Source: an uncultured Faecalicatena sp.
Lineage (GTDB): Bacteria; Bacillota; Clostridia; Lachnospirales; Lachnospiraceae
DNA: 64,000 bases
NCBI GenBank assembly: GCA_948468385.1
Contig: CAOKHZ010000021.1
Location: 1 to 64,000, forward strand
Direction: 5' to 3'
The translations under genes and the position numbers were made by a program. Below are positions 43,411 through 52,827 of this stretch, in pieces. Positions within the stretch are counted from its first letter, which is position 1, and each line of letters begins with the position of its first letter. The notes below the pieces were generated by a model, which saw nothing but the letters and a program-made list of their open reading frames with translations, searched no databases and was not told where the DNA came from.

Positions 43411-45308
43411 TGGCACCAAGAATGAGACCGGGAATGAAACCGCCGAAGGTGGAAAATCCAGGAAAACTTTTGACGAGATTGATGTCGTACGTGTTCAAAG
43501 ATTATAAATGGCATTGTCTGGCGGTATTTGTACTTATTTTCGTGGGCGTGCTTGCCAACGTGCAAGGAACGATGTTTACCAAGAACTTGATTGACGATTA
43601 CATTACACCGTTCCTTTTGACAGACAATCCGGACTTTACGCCGCTGGCGAATGCAATCATGAGAGTTTGCGTGTTTTACGCGCTGGGAGTGATTTCTTCC
43701 TATACTTATAATCGGATTATGATTTATGTCACGCAGGGCGTGATGCGCAACATGCGAAATGAAATGTTCGAGCATATGGAGCGCCTTCCGATTAAGTATT
43801 TCGACACGCATGCGCACGGCGACATCATGTCGATTTACACGAACGACATTGACGCGATGCGCCAGATGATCAGCCAGAGTATTCCGCAGATTATCAACAG
43901 CGTGTTCACGGTGGTGAGCGTGTTTGTCAGCATGCTGATCTTGAGCATCCCGTTGACAGGCGTGACGCTTGTGATGGTGGCTTTGATGCTTCTTGCGACC
44001 AAGGCGTCGGCCAGCCGCAGCAGCAAATATTTTATTGAGCAGCAGCATAATCTTGGCAAGGCCAACGGCTACATCGAGGAGATGATGAACGGGCAGAAGG
44101 TCGTGAAGGTGTTCTGCCACGAGGAGGAAAGCAAGAAGGAATTCCAGGAACTGAACGAGCAGTTATTCGTCAGCGCGGACCGTGCCAATACCTTTGCCAA
44201 TATTTTGGGACCGATTAACGCCCAGCTTGGCAATGTCAGCTACGTGGTCTGCGCGATGGTGGGCGGCATGCTGGCTCTCAATGGGATTGGCGGCTTTACA
44301 TTGGGCGGCCTGGCGAGTTTCTTGACCTTTAATAAGAGCTTTAATATGCCGATTAACCAGGTCAGCATGCAGTTGAATTCCATCGTCATGGCACTGGCCG
44401 GAGCGGAGCGTATTTTCCGTTTGCTGGACGAGGAGCCGGAGACGGACAATGGATACGTCATGCTGGTCAATGCAAAAGAGGTAAACGGAGAATTGACGGA
44501 GTGCGAGGAGCGTACCGGACGCTGGGCGTGGAAGCATACGCATCAGGCGGATCAGAGCGTGACATATGTGGAACTGAAAGGAAACGTCGTTTTTGACGGT
44601 GTGGATTTTGGTTACGTGGATGATAAAATCGTGCTGCACGACGTGAAATTGTTTGCCGAGCCGGGGCAAAAGATTGCGTTCGTCGGTTCGACCGGAGCCG
44701 GAAAGACGACGATTACCAATCTGATTAACCGTTTTTATGATATTCAGGACGGAAAAATCCGTTATGACGGTATCAATGTCAACAAGATTAAAAAGGCGGA
44801 TTTACGGCGGTCACTGGGTATCGTTTTGCAGGATACGCATTTGTTTACCGGAACCGTGAAAGAAAATATTCGCTTTGGCAAGCTGGATGCCACAGACGAG
44901 GAAGTCATCGCGGCGGCGAAGCTGGCCAACGCGGACGGTTTCATCCGCAGGCTTCCGAAGGGCTATGACACGATGTTGACCGGGGACGGGGCGAACCTAA
45001 GCCAGGGGCAGAGGCAGCTTTTGGCAATTGCCCGGGCGGCCATCGCCGACCCGCCGGTGCTCATCCTGGACGAGGCGACGAGCTCGATTGATACCCGTAC
45101 CGAGCGGATCATCCAGGAAAGCATGGATCGTTTGATGAGCGGGCGCACGACGTTTGTCATCGCCCATAGGCTTTCCACCGTGCGCAATTCAGACTGTATC
45201 ATGGTACTTGAACAAGGCCGGGTGATCGAGCGTGGCACGCACGATCAGTTGATCGAGGAGAAAGGAAAATATTATCAATTGTATACGGGAAACGCGATTT
45301 CGGCGTAA
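43410..45308 (+). CDS. ABC exporter half, canonical site subunit
   Basis: A 632-residue transmembrane-ATPase fusion, partner of the previous gene (stop and start overlap, TGATG). Walker A STGAGKT is complete and Walker B has the catalytic Glu555 (ILDEATS). The signature here is NLSQGQ, and the position after Ser differs from the usual Gly, which in such heterodimers is a mark of the pair's second composite site. The canonical ATP site therefore joins this subunit's Walker motifs with the other subunit's SGGQ. A Lys/Pro-rich N-terminal tail precedes the first helix. Membrane located. Confidence 0.93.
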   Translation: MAPRMRPGMKPPKVENPGKLLTRLMSYVFKDYKWHCLAVFVLIFVGVLANVQGTMFTKNLIDDYITPFLLTDNPDFTPLANAIMRVCVFYALGVISSYTYNRIMIYVTQGVMRNMRNEMFEHMERLPIKYFDTHAHGDIMSIYTNDIDAMRQMISQSIPQIINSVFTVVSVFVSMLILSIPLTGVTLVMVALMLLATKASASRSSKYFIEQQHNLGKANGYIEEMMNGQKVVKVFCHEEESKKEFQELNEQLFVSADRANTFANILGPINAQLGNVSYVVCAMVGGMLALNGIGGFTLGGLASFLTFNKSFNMPINQVSMQLNSIVMALAGAERIFRLLDEEPETDNGYVMLVNAKEVNGELTECEERTGRWAWKHTHQADQSVTYVELKGNVVFDGVDFGYVDDKIVLHDVKLFAEPGQKIAFVGSTGAGKTTITNLINRFYDIQDGKIRYDGINVNKIKKADLRRSLGIVLQDTHLFTGTVKENIRFGKLDATDEEVIAAAKLANADGFIRRLPKGYDTMLTGDGANLSQGQRQLLAIARAAIADPPVLILDEATSSIDTRTERIIQESMDRLMSGRTTFVIAHRLSTVRNSDCIMVLEQGRVIERGTHDQLIEEKGKYYQLYTGNAISA

Positions 45309-45313
45309 AGGAA

Positions 45314-45358
45314 AGGCGCATGGTTTACATTTCGTATTCCATGCGCCTATTGTTTTTT
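45314..45358 (+). terminator. Intrinsic terminator of the exporter operon
   Basis: AGGCGCATGG (45314-45323) and CCATGCGCCT (45339-45348) form a perfect 10-bp stem, then a T-rich tail with TTTTTT. Confidence 0.85.
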
Positions 45359-45394
45359 GCGCTTGTCAAATAAATTGGTTTACGCTGTTGTTAT

Positions 45395-47359
45395 TTATGA
45401 CGTTTTCGCCAAGTCCACGTATTTCTGTAAGTATTCCACGACGGAATCCGGGTCGATGCTTTCAAATCCCTTTACATAGTCTTCCCAGGACATCGTTCCC
45501 TTGATGACTTGCGGGACGTACTGGTTCTGATAATCGGAGACGGCGGTGGAAACCTTGTTGTACTTTTCGCTTTCTTCCACGTTCAAAAGCCCGACATAAT
45601 CCATCACGTTTCCGGTATTGAGATATTTTGTCCACTGGTCAAACGCGGCCTGATTGATTGGCGGAGTTCCCCGCTCTACCCGGTAGTCGTCGGAACGCTG
45701 CAGTTTCAGGCCGACATCCATTCGTTGTCCGATGACGGCGTTAGTTGCCGTGTCAGATGGGTCAATTGCCCTGGTATAGACAGTTTTTCCATCTTCGTCG
45801 ATGGATGTCGTATATGCGCTTTTTAGGCCTCTTTCCGCATAGAGGTCAGGGTCAAGTTTGGCCGAGGCGTATTGTTCCTCGTTCAAGCCTTCCCGTATGA
45901 CCAGTGCCCCTTCCCTTGTATAGGTCCAGTCAAGAAACGTGAACAACGTAGCGAGGTCTTTTCCTTCCGCCTTGGTCGTAATGGCTGTCGGCGAGCCTAT
46001 ACGGCTGGTTTGGTACAATGCATCCGGTTCCTTGTACATTTGATCTTTTCCGCCGTATACGTCATTGATTGGCAAGGAAGCTCCCATCACGTAGGCATCG
46101 CGTGCGTCTTCCTCGTTTTGACAGGTTGAGCGGATGGAAGTGCCGATTGCGTGGGTTTGTCCGTCCCACAGACCGACTTTTCCCTGGGTAACGCCGGCAG
46201 AGTTGATGAGAAAGAAACGGTCGTTGGCGCGTGTGTTGAATTCAGCATCCAACCATCCCTTTTTATACCAGGTATTCAGGCACTCCAGGTAGGTCTTGAA
46301 ATTTTCGGAGTCGCCGTCGAAGGAAGCCACGCCGTCTTTTACATAATATTGGCCGGTGCCGCCGCCGAACGAGGAAGTCAAATCGCCGGTCTGCATGTAT
46401 CCAATATAATAGACGGACGTAGGATACGAACTGCTGTCATCGGACCAGCCTCTTTCGTCAATCGCCTTTGCAAATGCTTCAAACATCCATTCCCAGTCGC
46501 TGATGGTAAGCGGGTCGGACTGTCCGCTCGGGAAAATGACGTTGTCCTCGTAACCGGTTTCCATATCTGCCTCATAGTTGGCCTCGAAAGATTTCACGTC
46601 GTTTTCTTTCCAGCCTTCCAGGTTCCTTTCTTCTTTCGCCTTCGAAAGCGGAGTCACTTCCGGGTGCCCGTTTTTCTTTACGTAGTCGCTGTCCCAGTCC
46701 CATACGTAGTCGGTCGGCTCGGCGTATTTTACGACCCAGTCCCTGCGGTAGCAGGTTCCCTGCCATGGGTCCTCGAGACCTTCCAGAAACGGATAAATGG
46801 CATAGTAGTGAATGCTTCCGTCATCTTCCTTTGTCTGAACAAGCGGCTTTAATTCCGGGTTGGCATCCAGATAGGCCAGGTAGTTCGGCATGTATTCTTC
46901 CACGTATTCCGTGATATCCATCACGATACCGTTGTCGTGCAAGGCCTGCGGGGTTTCGGGAGACACGACCATGTCAATGATTTCCGGGTATTCGCCGGTG
47001 CCGATCATTGTGTTGAAATTTTCGTTTTCTGAGCCGGTAATCGGTACCGTGTAAGAAAAGCGGAGTTTCTTGCCGCCTTCGCCGATGCCGCCGTTTTCAA
47101 TGTCCCAGTACTGCTGGCCAATCCACTGTGCCACCGCACATTCTTCATAAGTTTCGAAATATTGCCCGTCCGAGTCCGTCTCGTAAATCCACCAGCCAAA
47201 AGTGGTTTCTTCCGTGGCTTCGCTGCCTTTGGCAGTGCCGTCTGCCTGGGCGTCCCCGCCGTTGTCATCGTTGGCTTTGCCGCATCCCGCCATCAGCATA
47301 AGCGACATTGCGGTTGCCAGGCCGGTGGCCAGCATTCGTTTCACATGTTTGCTTTTCAT
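45395..47359 (-). CDS. Orphan solute-binding lipoprotein
   Basis: A 654-residue lipoprotein with lipobox MAGC (Cys near 26) and a long acidic/Gly linker. It is a paralogue of the protein at 2112-3887 (shared FPSG-SDPL-ISDWEWMFE, ECLNTWY and SLPINDVYG stretches), with about 60 extra residues. No permease or ATPase is encoded beside it, so it either uses the importer at 3902-5794 or another one elsewhere, or acts as a sensor partner. It is divergent from an AraC-type regulator at 47637, its likely controller. AGGAGGAAAAAG precedes the ATG on the minus strand. Confidence 0.88.
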   Translation of the reverse strand: MKSKHVKRMLATGLATAMSLMLMAGCGKANDDNGGDAQADGTAKGSEATEETTFGWWIYETDSDGQYFETYEECAVAQWIGQQYWDIENGGIGEGGKKLRFSYTVPITGSENENFNTMIGTGEYPEIIDMVVSPETPQALHDNGIVMDITEYVEEYMPNYLAYLDANPELKPLVQTKEDDGSIHYYAIYPFLEGLEDPWQGTCYRRDWVVKYAEPTDYVWDWDSDYVKKNGHPEVTPLSKAKEERNLEGWKENDVKSFEANYEADMETGYEDNVIFPSGQSDPLTISDWEWMFEAFAKAIDERGWSDDSSSYPTSVYYIGYMQTGDLTSSFGGGTGQYYVKDGVASFDGDSENFKTYLECLNTWYKKGWLDAEFNTRANDRFFLINSAGVTQGKVGLWDGQTHAIGTSIRSTCQNEEDARDAYVMGASLPINDVYGGKDQMYKEPDALYQTSRIGSPTAITTKAEGKDLATLFTFLDWTYTREGALVIREGLNEEQYASAKLDPDLYAERGLKSAYTTSIDEDGKTVYTRAIDPSDTATNAVIGQRMDVGLKLQRSDDYRVERGTPPINQAAFDQWTKYLNTGNVMDYVGLLNVEESEKYNKVSTAVSDYQNQYVPQVIKGTMSWEDYVKGFESIDPDSVVEYLQKYVDLAKTS

Positions 47360-47636
47360 GTTTCTTTTTCCTCCTTGGGTGTTTTGGGTTTATGGTGACC
47401 ATAATAACAAAGGAAGGTTGGATTCTCGTTTCATATTTTTAAAGAATATTACATATTTTTGTAAAGAAAAGAAACGATTGACAAAATATGATAATAGTTA
47501 ATAAAATATAATATAAAGAGCGTATAATATTGTTATAATGGTCTTATGCTGGTATGAAGAATGGTAACTTGATATCCGATAGGAGACAGAGTGTAACGGA
47601 TCAGATTTGTCTGGAGCGTTACAAAGGAGAGGGATT

Positions 47637-48866
47637 ATGAAATCATATGAAAAGAATATGGAAAGCCGGATGGAAGGATTCTGGTACGTAATGTCTGGTA
47701 TTGAAAATCTATATGCGTGGCGGTATGCATTGGACGGGGAAGGCCTGGAATTATGTGATAGCAATTGCCAGGACGTGGAATTTTGGCACAATATTTTCAT
47801 GACTCTGTTTAGTGAGAGAGTACTTGCCTTTTTGAAAAGCTTGGACAAGTCCGTTTTGTTGGGAGACGACCTTGGTATCACCTGGATTGTAACGCCAAGA
47901 CGGGAGGAAGAACGTTTGCAAGACATCTGGCTGCTGGGACCGGTGTTTTCTTCTGACGTGAGGGGGAGGGACGTGAATCATTTATTTGAGGGGAAGCAAG
48001 TTTCCGTTGCCTATAAAAGGGAACTGACTCGTCAGTTGGAGAAGCTTCCGAATATTTCCCATAGCATGTTTTGCGTGTTGGGAACCATGCAGCATTTTTG
48101 CGTGACGAATACGCGGATTCAGACGGTGGATTTGGAACAAGGGTTGAACGAGCCTACGTCTTTGGACGCAGGGGAAGAAACGGAAGTGAGAACGCATAGC
48201 GGCACGGAACAAGAAGCACTCATGCTCAAGGCGATAAGGGAGGGCAACGTTCACTATGGGGACGAGGTGCGGGAGCGAAATTATATAGTTCCGGGAACGC
48301 TTGCGCGTGGCGATGCCATTCGCCAATTTAAGAATGAAATTATCACGGCCATCACCTTGTGCAGCCGCGCGGCCATCGAGGGCGGGATGTCGCGGGAAAT
48401 GTCACTTACGTTGTCTGACAGATATATTCAAGCGGTGGAGGCGGCAAAGACGATGCCCGAGGTGGCGGCATTGCATCTGCGGATGCGGGAGGACTACATT
48501 CGGAGAGTGCACGACCTCAAACGGAGTTCCGGACTGTCCCCTGCCGTGGTTTCCTGCATGGATTATATCGAACTTCATATCACTTCCCGCTTGACCGTCG
48601 TCGACGTGGCGGGCAGCACCGGATATTCTGGTTATTATATTTCGCGTTTGTTTCAAAAAGAAACGGGGCAGTCGCTTTCGGATTATATTCAGAAGAAAAA
48701 GATAGAACATGCGGCGTTTTTGCTGAAAAACTCCAGGATGTCCGTTCGGGACATCGCGGCAGAACTGCATTATTCGTCGCCTAGTCATTTTTGTACCTTG
48801 TTTCGCCGGGAGAGGGGCGTGACGCCGACACAGTATCGGGGAAGGAAGAGGATGGAGAGCGTGTAG
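47637..48866 (+). CDS. AraC-family regulator
   Basis: A 409-residue regulator with a large N-terminal domain of no clear family (the WLLGPVFSSDVRGRDVNHLF region resembles YesN/YesS-type sensor parts seen in Lachnospiraceae) and a C-terminal double HTH at about 310-400 (LTVVDVAGSTGYSGYYISRLF and ELHYSSPSHFCTLFRRERG within it). GGAGAGGG precedes the ATG at 47637. It is divergent from the orphan binding protein. The intergenic 277 bp are AT-rich, with a TTGACA at about 47478 on the plus strand. Confidence 0.85.
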   Translation: MKSYEKNMESRMEGFWYVMSGIENLYAWRYALDGEGLELCDSNCQDVEFWHNIFMTLFSERVLAFLKSLDKSVLLGDDLGITWIVTPRREEERLQDIWLLGPVFSSDVRGRDVNHLFEGKQVSVAYKRELTRQLEKLPNISHSMFCVLGTMQHFCVTNTRIQTVDLEQGLNEPTSLDAGEETEVRTHSGTEQEALMLKAIREGNVHYGDEVRERNYIVPGTLARGDAIRQFKNEIITAITLCSRAAIEGGMSREMSLTLSDRYIQAVEAAKTMPEVAALHLRMREDYIRRVHDLKRSSGLSPAVVSCMDYIELHITSRLTVVDVAGSTGYSGYYISRLFQKETGQSLSDYIQKKKIEHAAFLLKNSRMSVRDIAAELHYSSPSHFCTLFRRERGVTPTQYRGRKRMESV

Positions 48867-49134
48867 TTTAAAAGGAATATGAGGTTCAAGGCATGGAGGG
48901 TGAGTGAAAGTAATTCTATATTTGCTTCGTGCCTGGGAATCAATTCTATCAGGTGTATGCTTTTGTCCGACCGCTGGGCGATGGCCCGCATGATTATTTC
49001 ACATTTCTGGGCGGTCATCAAGTCGCCGCATTTCCGCCCGTAAGCCTGATAGGACGGATTTACCATGGTGTAAGGCGGATTTGTTTTTTTAAATTACGAC
49101 ACGACTTTCGTATTGATATATATGTAATTTGTTC
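48867..49134. other. Intergenic, no gene supported
   Basis: On the minus strand 49066 down to about 48870 has a coding-like stretch (for example AQKCEIIMRAIAQR and HLIELIPRHEANIELLS) but its frame overlaps the end of the AraC gene and it has no ribosome site. It may be a remnant of a lost gene. No other feature seen. Confidence 0.4.
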
Positions 49135-49192
49135 ATATATATATATATATATGTAAAATATACTTGACATATCAATGGAATGGTGGTATTCT
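49135..49192 (+). promoter_or_regulatory. Promoter with (AT)9 tract for the XRE operon
   Basis: TTGACA at 49164-49169 and TATTCT at 49187-49192 with an exact 17-bp spacer. Just upstream is an uninterrupted (AT)9 tract at 49135-49152, which could serve as an UP-like element or bend. Confidence 0.65.
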
Positions 49193-49226
49193 GTCAGTGG
49201 TGGGGAAGAAAGAGGCAGGTGATGAC

Positions 49227-49451
49227 ATGGCGAGAAATATTGCAATCAAGGTGGCACGGGCGGAGAAGGACATGACCCAGAAGGCGCTTGCCGAGGCCGT
49301 AGGCATTTCGAGACAGACGATGAACGCGATCGAGCAGGGGGATTACAATCCCTCGATACGCTTGTGCAGGTCCATTTGCCGCGTGCTTGGCAAGGGATTG
49401 GATGATTTGTTCTGGAAGGATCAGGAGGATGACGATGATGAGGAGACATAA
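49227..49451 (+). CDS. Small XRE/Cro-type regulator
   Basis: A 74-residue helix-turn-helix protein: MTQKALAEAVGISRQTMNAIEQGDYNPSIRLC with a C-terminal acidic tail (QEDDDDEE). Single-domain regulators of this size (YozG type) commonly repress the ABC genes that follow them. It is first of an operon of five: the next gene overlaps its end by 17 bp. AGGCAGGTG precedes the ATG. Confidence 0.9.
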   Translation: MARNIAIKVARAEKDMTQKALAEAVGISRQTMNAIEQGDYNPSIRLCRSICRVLGKGLDDLFWKDQEDDDDEET

Positions 49452-49908
49452 AAGTAATCTGGACGAGAGGCAGGAGCAACGGCTCTTACGCATTGAACGG
49501 AACGGCTGCTGGCTGGCGTTCTGGGGACTGCTCGTCGCGATGGGCGTGCAGATGGTCATGAGCAAGGGAGAGGACGTCGGCCGGGTTGCGGGAGAGTGGG
49601 TCGTATTCATGGTGCTCGCCTGCTATATGGTGTGGGCGTGCATGAAGGAGGGCATCTGGGATCGGAGGATGAAGCCGGACTGGAAGACGAATTTGATTGC
49701 CAGCCTACTGGCGGGCATCGCGGTGGCGGTCTTTTTCTGCTTGATAACGGACTGGGAAACTGAGCAGACGGTGGTGATGGCATTTGTGTCGTTTTTCATG
49801 ACGTTTGCTTCTTGCTATATTTTGCTTATGATTTCCACACTGGTTTATAGGAAGAGAGTGGAAAAGTTAGAGTCGGAGGGAGACGAGGAGGTTACGGAAG
49901 ATGATTGA
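49435..49908 (+). CDS. Small membrane protein (DUF6773-like)
   Basis: A 157-residue protein with about four transmembrane helices and an N-terminal DERQEQRLLRIERNG motif; the last helix is followed by an acidic tail. AGGAGG sits seven bases before the ATG at 49435. The gene overlaps both neighbours by a few bases. Similar proteins are found with small XRE regulators and ABC genes in Firmicutes; function unknown. Confidence 0.75.
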   Translation: MMRRHKSNLDERQEQRLLRIERNGCWLAFWGLLVAMGVQMVMSKGEDVGRVAGEWVVFMVLACYMVWACMKEGIWDRRMKPDWKTNLIASLLAGIAVAVFFCLITDWETEQTVVMAFVSFFMTFASCYILLMISTLVYRKRVEKLESEGDEEVTEDD

Positions 49909-50695
49909 GGTTCGTGGATTGTGCAAGGAGTTTGAGCGGAGCCGCAGGGCGGAAGGGACGGTCGGAAAGTCCAGGAAGCACCGGGTGAAAAAGGAGACAT
50001 TTCTGGCGGTGGACCATGTATCCATCGAGGCATGCGAGGGGGAGATTGTCGGGATTTTAGGACCGAACGGCGCGGGCAAGACGACGCTTCTTCGGATGAT
50101 GGGGATGCTGATGAGTCCGACGGAAGGCGATGTCGTTTTGACGGACGACACGGGAAACGAGATTACGGAGCTGACGCAAAAAAAGGCAGCGATAGGGTAT
50201 CTGTCCGGCAACACGAAGTTGTATCCCCGTTTCTCCGTGCGGGAATACCTGCGATTTTTAGGAGAACTGTATGGGTTTGATAAGGAAATGATTCAAATGC
50301 GCAGCGAGGAGATTTTTCGCGTGTTGGACATGGAAGGCTTTGCTGACAACCGGATTGAGAAACTGTCCACCGGTCAGACGCAGCGCGCTTCCATCGCTCG
50401 TTGCCTGATGGCGGATCCGCGGGTATATATCCTGGATGAGCCGACGCTGGGGTTGGACATCTTGAGCGCGGACGCGATTATCCGGTTCATGAAGGAGCAG
50501 AAAGAAAAGGGAAAGACCGTGCTCTATTCGACACATTATTTGGAGGAGGCGCAGATACTTTGTGACCGCGTTTATATGATTCGGGATGGGAAGATTGTGG
50601 CGCAAGGAACTCCCGCCGCCTTGATGCAGCAGACAAAGACGGATAACCTGCGCACGGCGTTCCACGTGATTTATGATGAAGCGGGCGGGGTCTGA
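49901..50695 (+). CDS. ABC exporter ATPase, NatA-like
   Basis: A 264-residue ATP-binding subunit. Walker A is GPNGAGKT, the signature is LSTGQTQR, Walker B is YILDEPTLGLD and the switch His is in YSTHYLEEAQ. It carries an insert of about 20 basic residues near 15-33, between the first strands. It is the ATPase for the following permease-protease fusion and starts inside the end of the preceding gene. NatA-type ATPases energise export of Na+, peptides or antibiotics; the substrate is not set here. Confidence 0.9.
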   Translation: MIEVRGLCKEFERSRRAEGTVGKSRKHRVKKETFLAVDHVSIEACEGEIVGILGPNGAGKTTLLRMMGMLMSPTEGDVVLTDDTGNEITELTQKKAAIGYLSGNTKLYPRFSVREYLRFLGELYGFDKEMIQMRSEEIFRVLDMEGFADNRIEKLSTGQTQRASIARCLMADPRVYILDEPTLGLDILSADAIIRFMKEQKEKGKTVLYSTHYLEEAQILCDRVYMIRDGKIVAQGTPAALMQQTKTDNLRTAFHVIYDEAGGV

Positions 50696-50781
50696 ACGGC
50701 AGCGGTTGGATTACGTGGTGCTTGGTGAATGCCATGGGGATGGAAGGCGCGTGGAATAGAACATAAGGTGAAAGGGATACA

Positions 50782-52827
50782 ATGATGAAAAAGATAGGGA
50801 TATTAATTCGAAAAGAGATGTTGGACATCTTGCGGGACAAGAAGACGCTGATTATGATGATACTGGTGCCAATCGTGTTATATCCGCTTTTGATTATCGG
50901 GATGACGTTCGTGTTAAACAGCGTCATGTCCGCATCGGAAGAGACGTCTTATACGGTTGCGTTTGACAAGGAATATGCGGATACCGTGGCGGATTTGCGA
51001 GAATTGATGGCACAAAATCCAGAAGAGTTTGAAGAGGACGTGGAATTTCTCGCCATGGACGGGAAGGGAACGTCCGCCGTCGCGGACGCGACGCTTCGGC
51101 TGGAAGAAGAGACGGATGGCCGCTTGAGGGTGGAAATTGCCTATGACTCGACAAACATGAATTCCGCGCACGTATGCCAGATGCTGGTTGACGTGATGGA
51201 GGCGTATAGGCAGAAGTTGGTGGCAGAAGGACTTGCAGAACTTGATTTGGATGAGCGTTTTCTCTATCCGGTCATCTGCACGACGGTGGACGAGGTGTCG
51301 GAGGCGGAAAGTTTTGGAGTCAGCATCGGTGGTTCCATTGGCATGATGCTTATCGTGATGATTCTCATGGGCGCGCTTTATCCGGCCATTGACACGACCG
51401 CGGGGGAGAAGGAGCGGGGGACGCTGGAGACGCTTTTGACGCTTCCGGTCACGAATTTCCAGATGATTTTCAGCAAGTTCGTGTCCGTGGCAATCATTGC
51501 TTGTGTGACGGCGTTGTTGTCACTGGTTTCGCTGGCCGGTTCGGTATTGTTTTTGATATTTGGCGTGGCGGGAGACATGGTGATGGAGTTTGGCTTCTCG
51601 GCGGGGACGATGCTTGGCGCGCTTCCGATGCTGTTCGTGACGATGATTGTGACGGCACTCCTATCCTCCGCGCTCTGCATGTGCTTTTGCGTGTTTGCCA
51701 AGAGCTTCAAGGAGGCGAACAATTACGTGACGCCGCTGCTTCTGGTAGTGATGATTGCCTCCATGGCGGGAATGCTCCCGTCCGTCGAACTGGATCAAAA
51801 GACGGTTCTGATTCCGATTGTTAATGTTTCATTGATGATGAAGCAGGTGCTGTCCCAGCAATTTAGCTTCGCGTTGGCGGGCGTGGCCAACCTCGTGAAT
51901 TTGTGCGTGAGCATTTTGATTATCTGGTTTTTGGCAAAGATGTATGACAGTGAAAACATTTTGTTCGCGGACGGGTTTCGAAGCTTTCGCCTATTCGTAA
52001 AGAGGTCGGATGTCAAAGAGGGAACCGTGCCGGACAACGGGGACGTGATGCTTGGCGTGACCGTGTTATTTTTACTGTTGATTTATGTGGGTAGCGTGGC
52101 CAGCGCGCGCCTGGGCTTTTGGGGGACGGCGGTAAGCCAGTTGATGATATTGGCCGTACCGCTTCTTCTGGTCTGGTACATGAAGTCGGACGTGAGGTCG
52201 TTGTTTTCTTTAAACGCTCCGAGGAAAAGGTCGGTGCCGGGAAGCATCCTTTTATACATGGGGACATATTGTCTGATTATGGTTTTGAGCGTGGCGCTTA
52301 TGGCTCTTTTCCCGGAGAGCATGGAAAACGTGGAGCTGGCATTTTCACCAATGACCGAGCAGCCGTTTGTGTTCATCCTCCTAGTGGTGGCGTTGATGCC
52401 TGCGATTGGCGAGGAGATTTTGTTCCGTGGCCTGATGTTTGGCAGCATCCGCGCAAATTGGCTGAATCGCCATCCGAAAGAGCCGGCCGTCAAGGCGGCA
52501 GTATATGCGATTTTGATTTCGGCGGCCGTGTTTGGCGTGTTCCATATGAGCCTTGTGAAGTTCTTCACGACGTTTTTGCTTGGCGCGCTGTTTGCTTACA
52601 TCGTGTACAAGACGGGCAGCATTTACGTGACGATGGGACTGCATTTTGTCAATAACGCGGTTTCCATGATGGCGATGAAGTATCCTGAGGCGGTGGGAAA
52701 GGTGTTACCGTTTTTGATGGAGGAAGAACTATCCGTGGGTGAAATTGTCGGATTACTGTTGGCGGGCGTGTTACTTATGGCGTTAGGGCTGGCATTGCTT
52801 GAGGGGAAAAGGAAAAAGGCCGGATGA
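50782..52827 (+). CDS. NatB-like ABC permease fused to a CPBP protease
   Basis: A 681-residue integral membrane protein. The first ~400 residues are an ABC-2 permease of the NatB type (first helix near 25-47, extracytoplasmic loop, then a helix bundle). The remaining part is a CPBP (Abi) intramembrane protease: E544-E545 in GEEILFRG, FGVFHM and HFVNNAV supply the usual catalytic residues. It partners the NatA-like ATPase just upstream (86 bp). Similar fusions are known in Firmicutes; the protease may process a peptide exported by the same machine. Alternatively the ATG at 50785. Confidence 0.9.
   Translation: MMKKIGILIRKEMLDILRDKKTLIMMILVPIVLYPLLIIGMTFVLNSVMSASEETSYTVAFDKEYADTVADLRELMAQNPEEFEEDVEFLAMDGKGTSAVADATLRLEEETDGRLRVEIAYDSTNMNSAHVCQMLVDVMEAYRQKLVAEGLAELDLDERFLYPVICTTVDEVSEAESFGVSIGGSIGMMLIVMILMGALYPAIDTTAGEKERGTLETLLTLPVTNFQMIFSKFVSVAIIACVTALLSLVSLAGSVLFLIFGVAGDMVMEFGFSAGTMLGALPMLFVTMIVTALLSSALCMCFCVFAKSFKEANNYVTPLLLVVMIASMAGMLPSVELDQKTVLIPIVNVSLMMKQVLSQQFSFALAGVANLVNLCVSILIIWFLAKMYDSENILFADGFRSFRLFVKRSDVKEGTVPDNGDVMLGVTVLFLLLIYVGSVASARLGFWGTAVSQLMILAVPLLLVWYMKSDVRSLFSLNAPRKRSVPGSILLYMGTYCLIMVLSVALMALFPESMENVELAFSPMTEQPFVFILLVVALMPAIGEEILFRGLMFGSIRANWLNRHPKEPAVKAAVYAILISAAVFGVFHMSLVKFFTTFLLGALFAYIVYKTGSIYVTMGLHFVNNAVSMMAMKYPEAVGKVLPFLMEEELSVGEIVGLLLAGVLLMALGLALLEGKRKKAG

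Noticed and set aside
48785..49066. A 93-codon minus-strand open frame
   Set aside because: It overlaps the AraC gene end and has no ribosome site; kept only as a possible remnant in the intergenic note.
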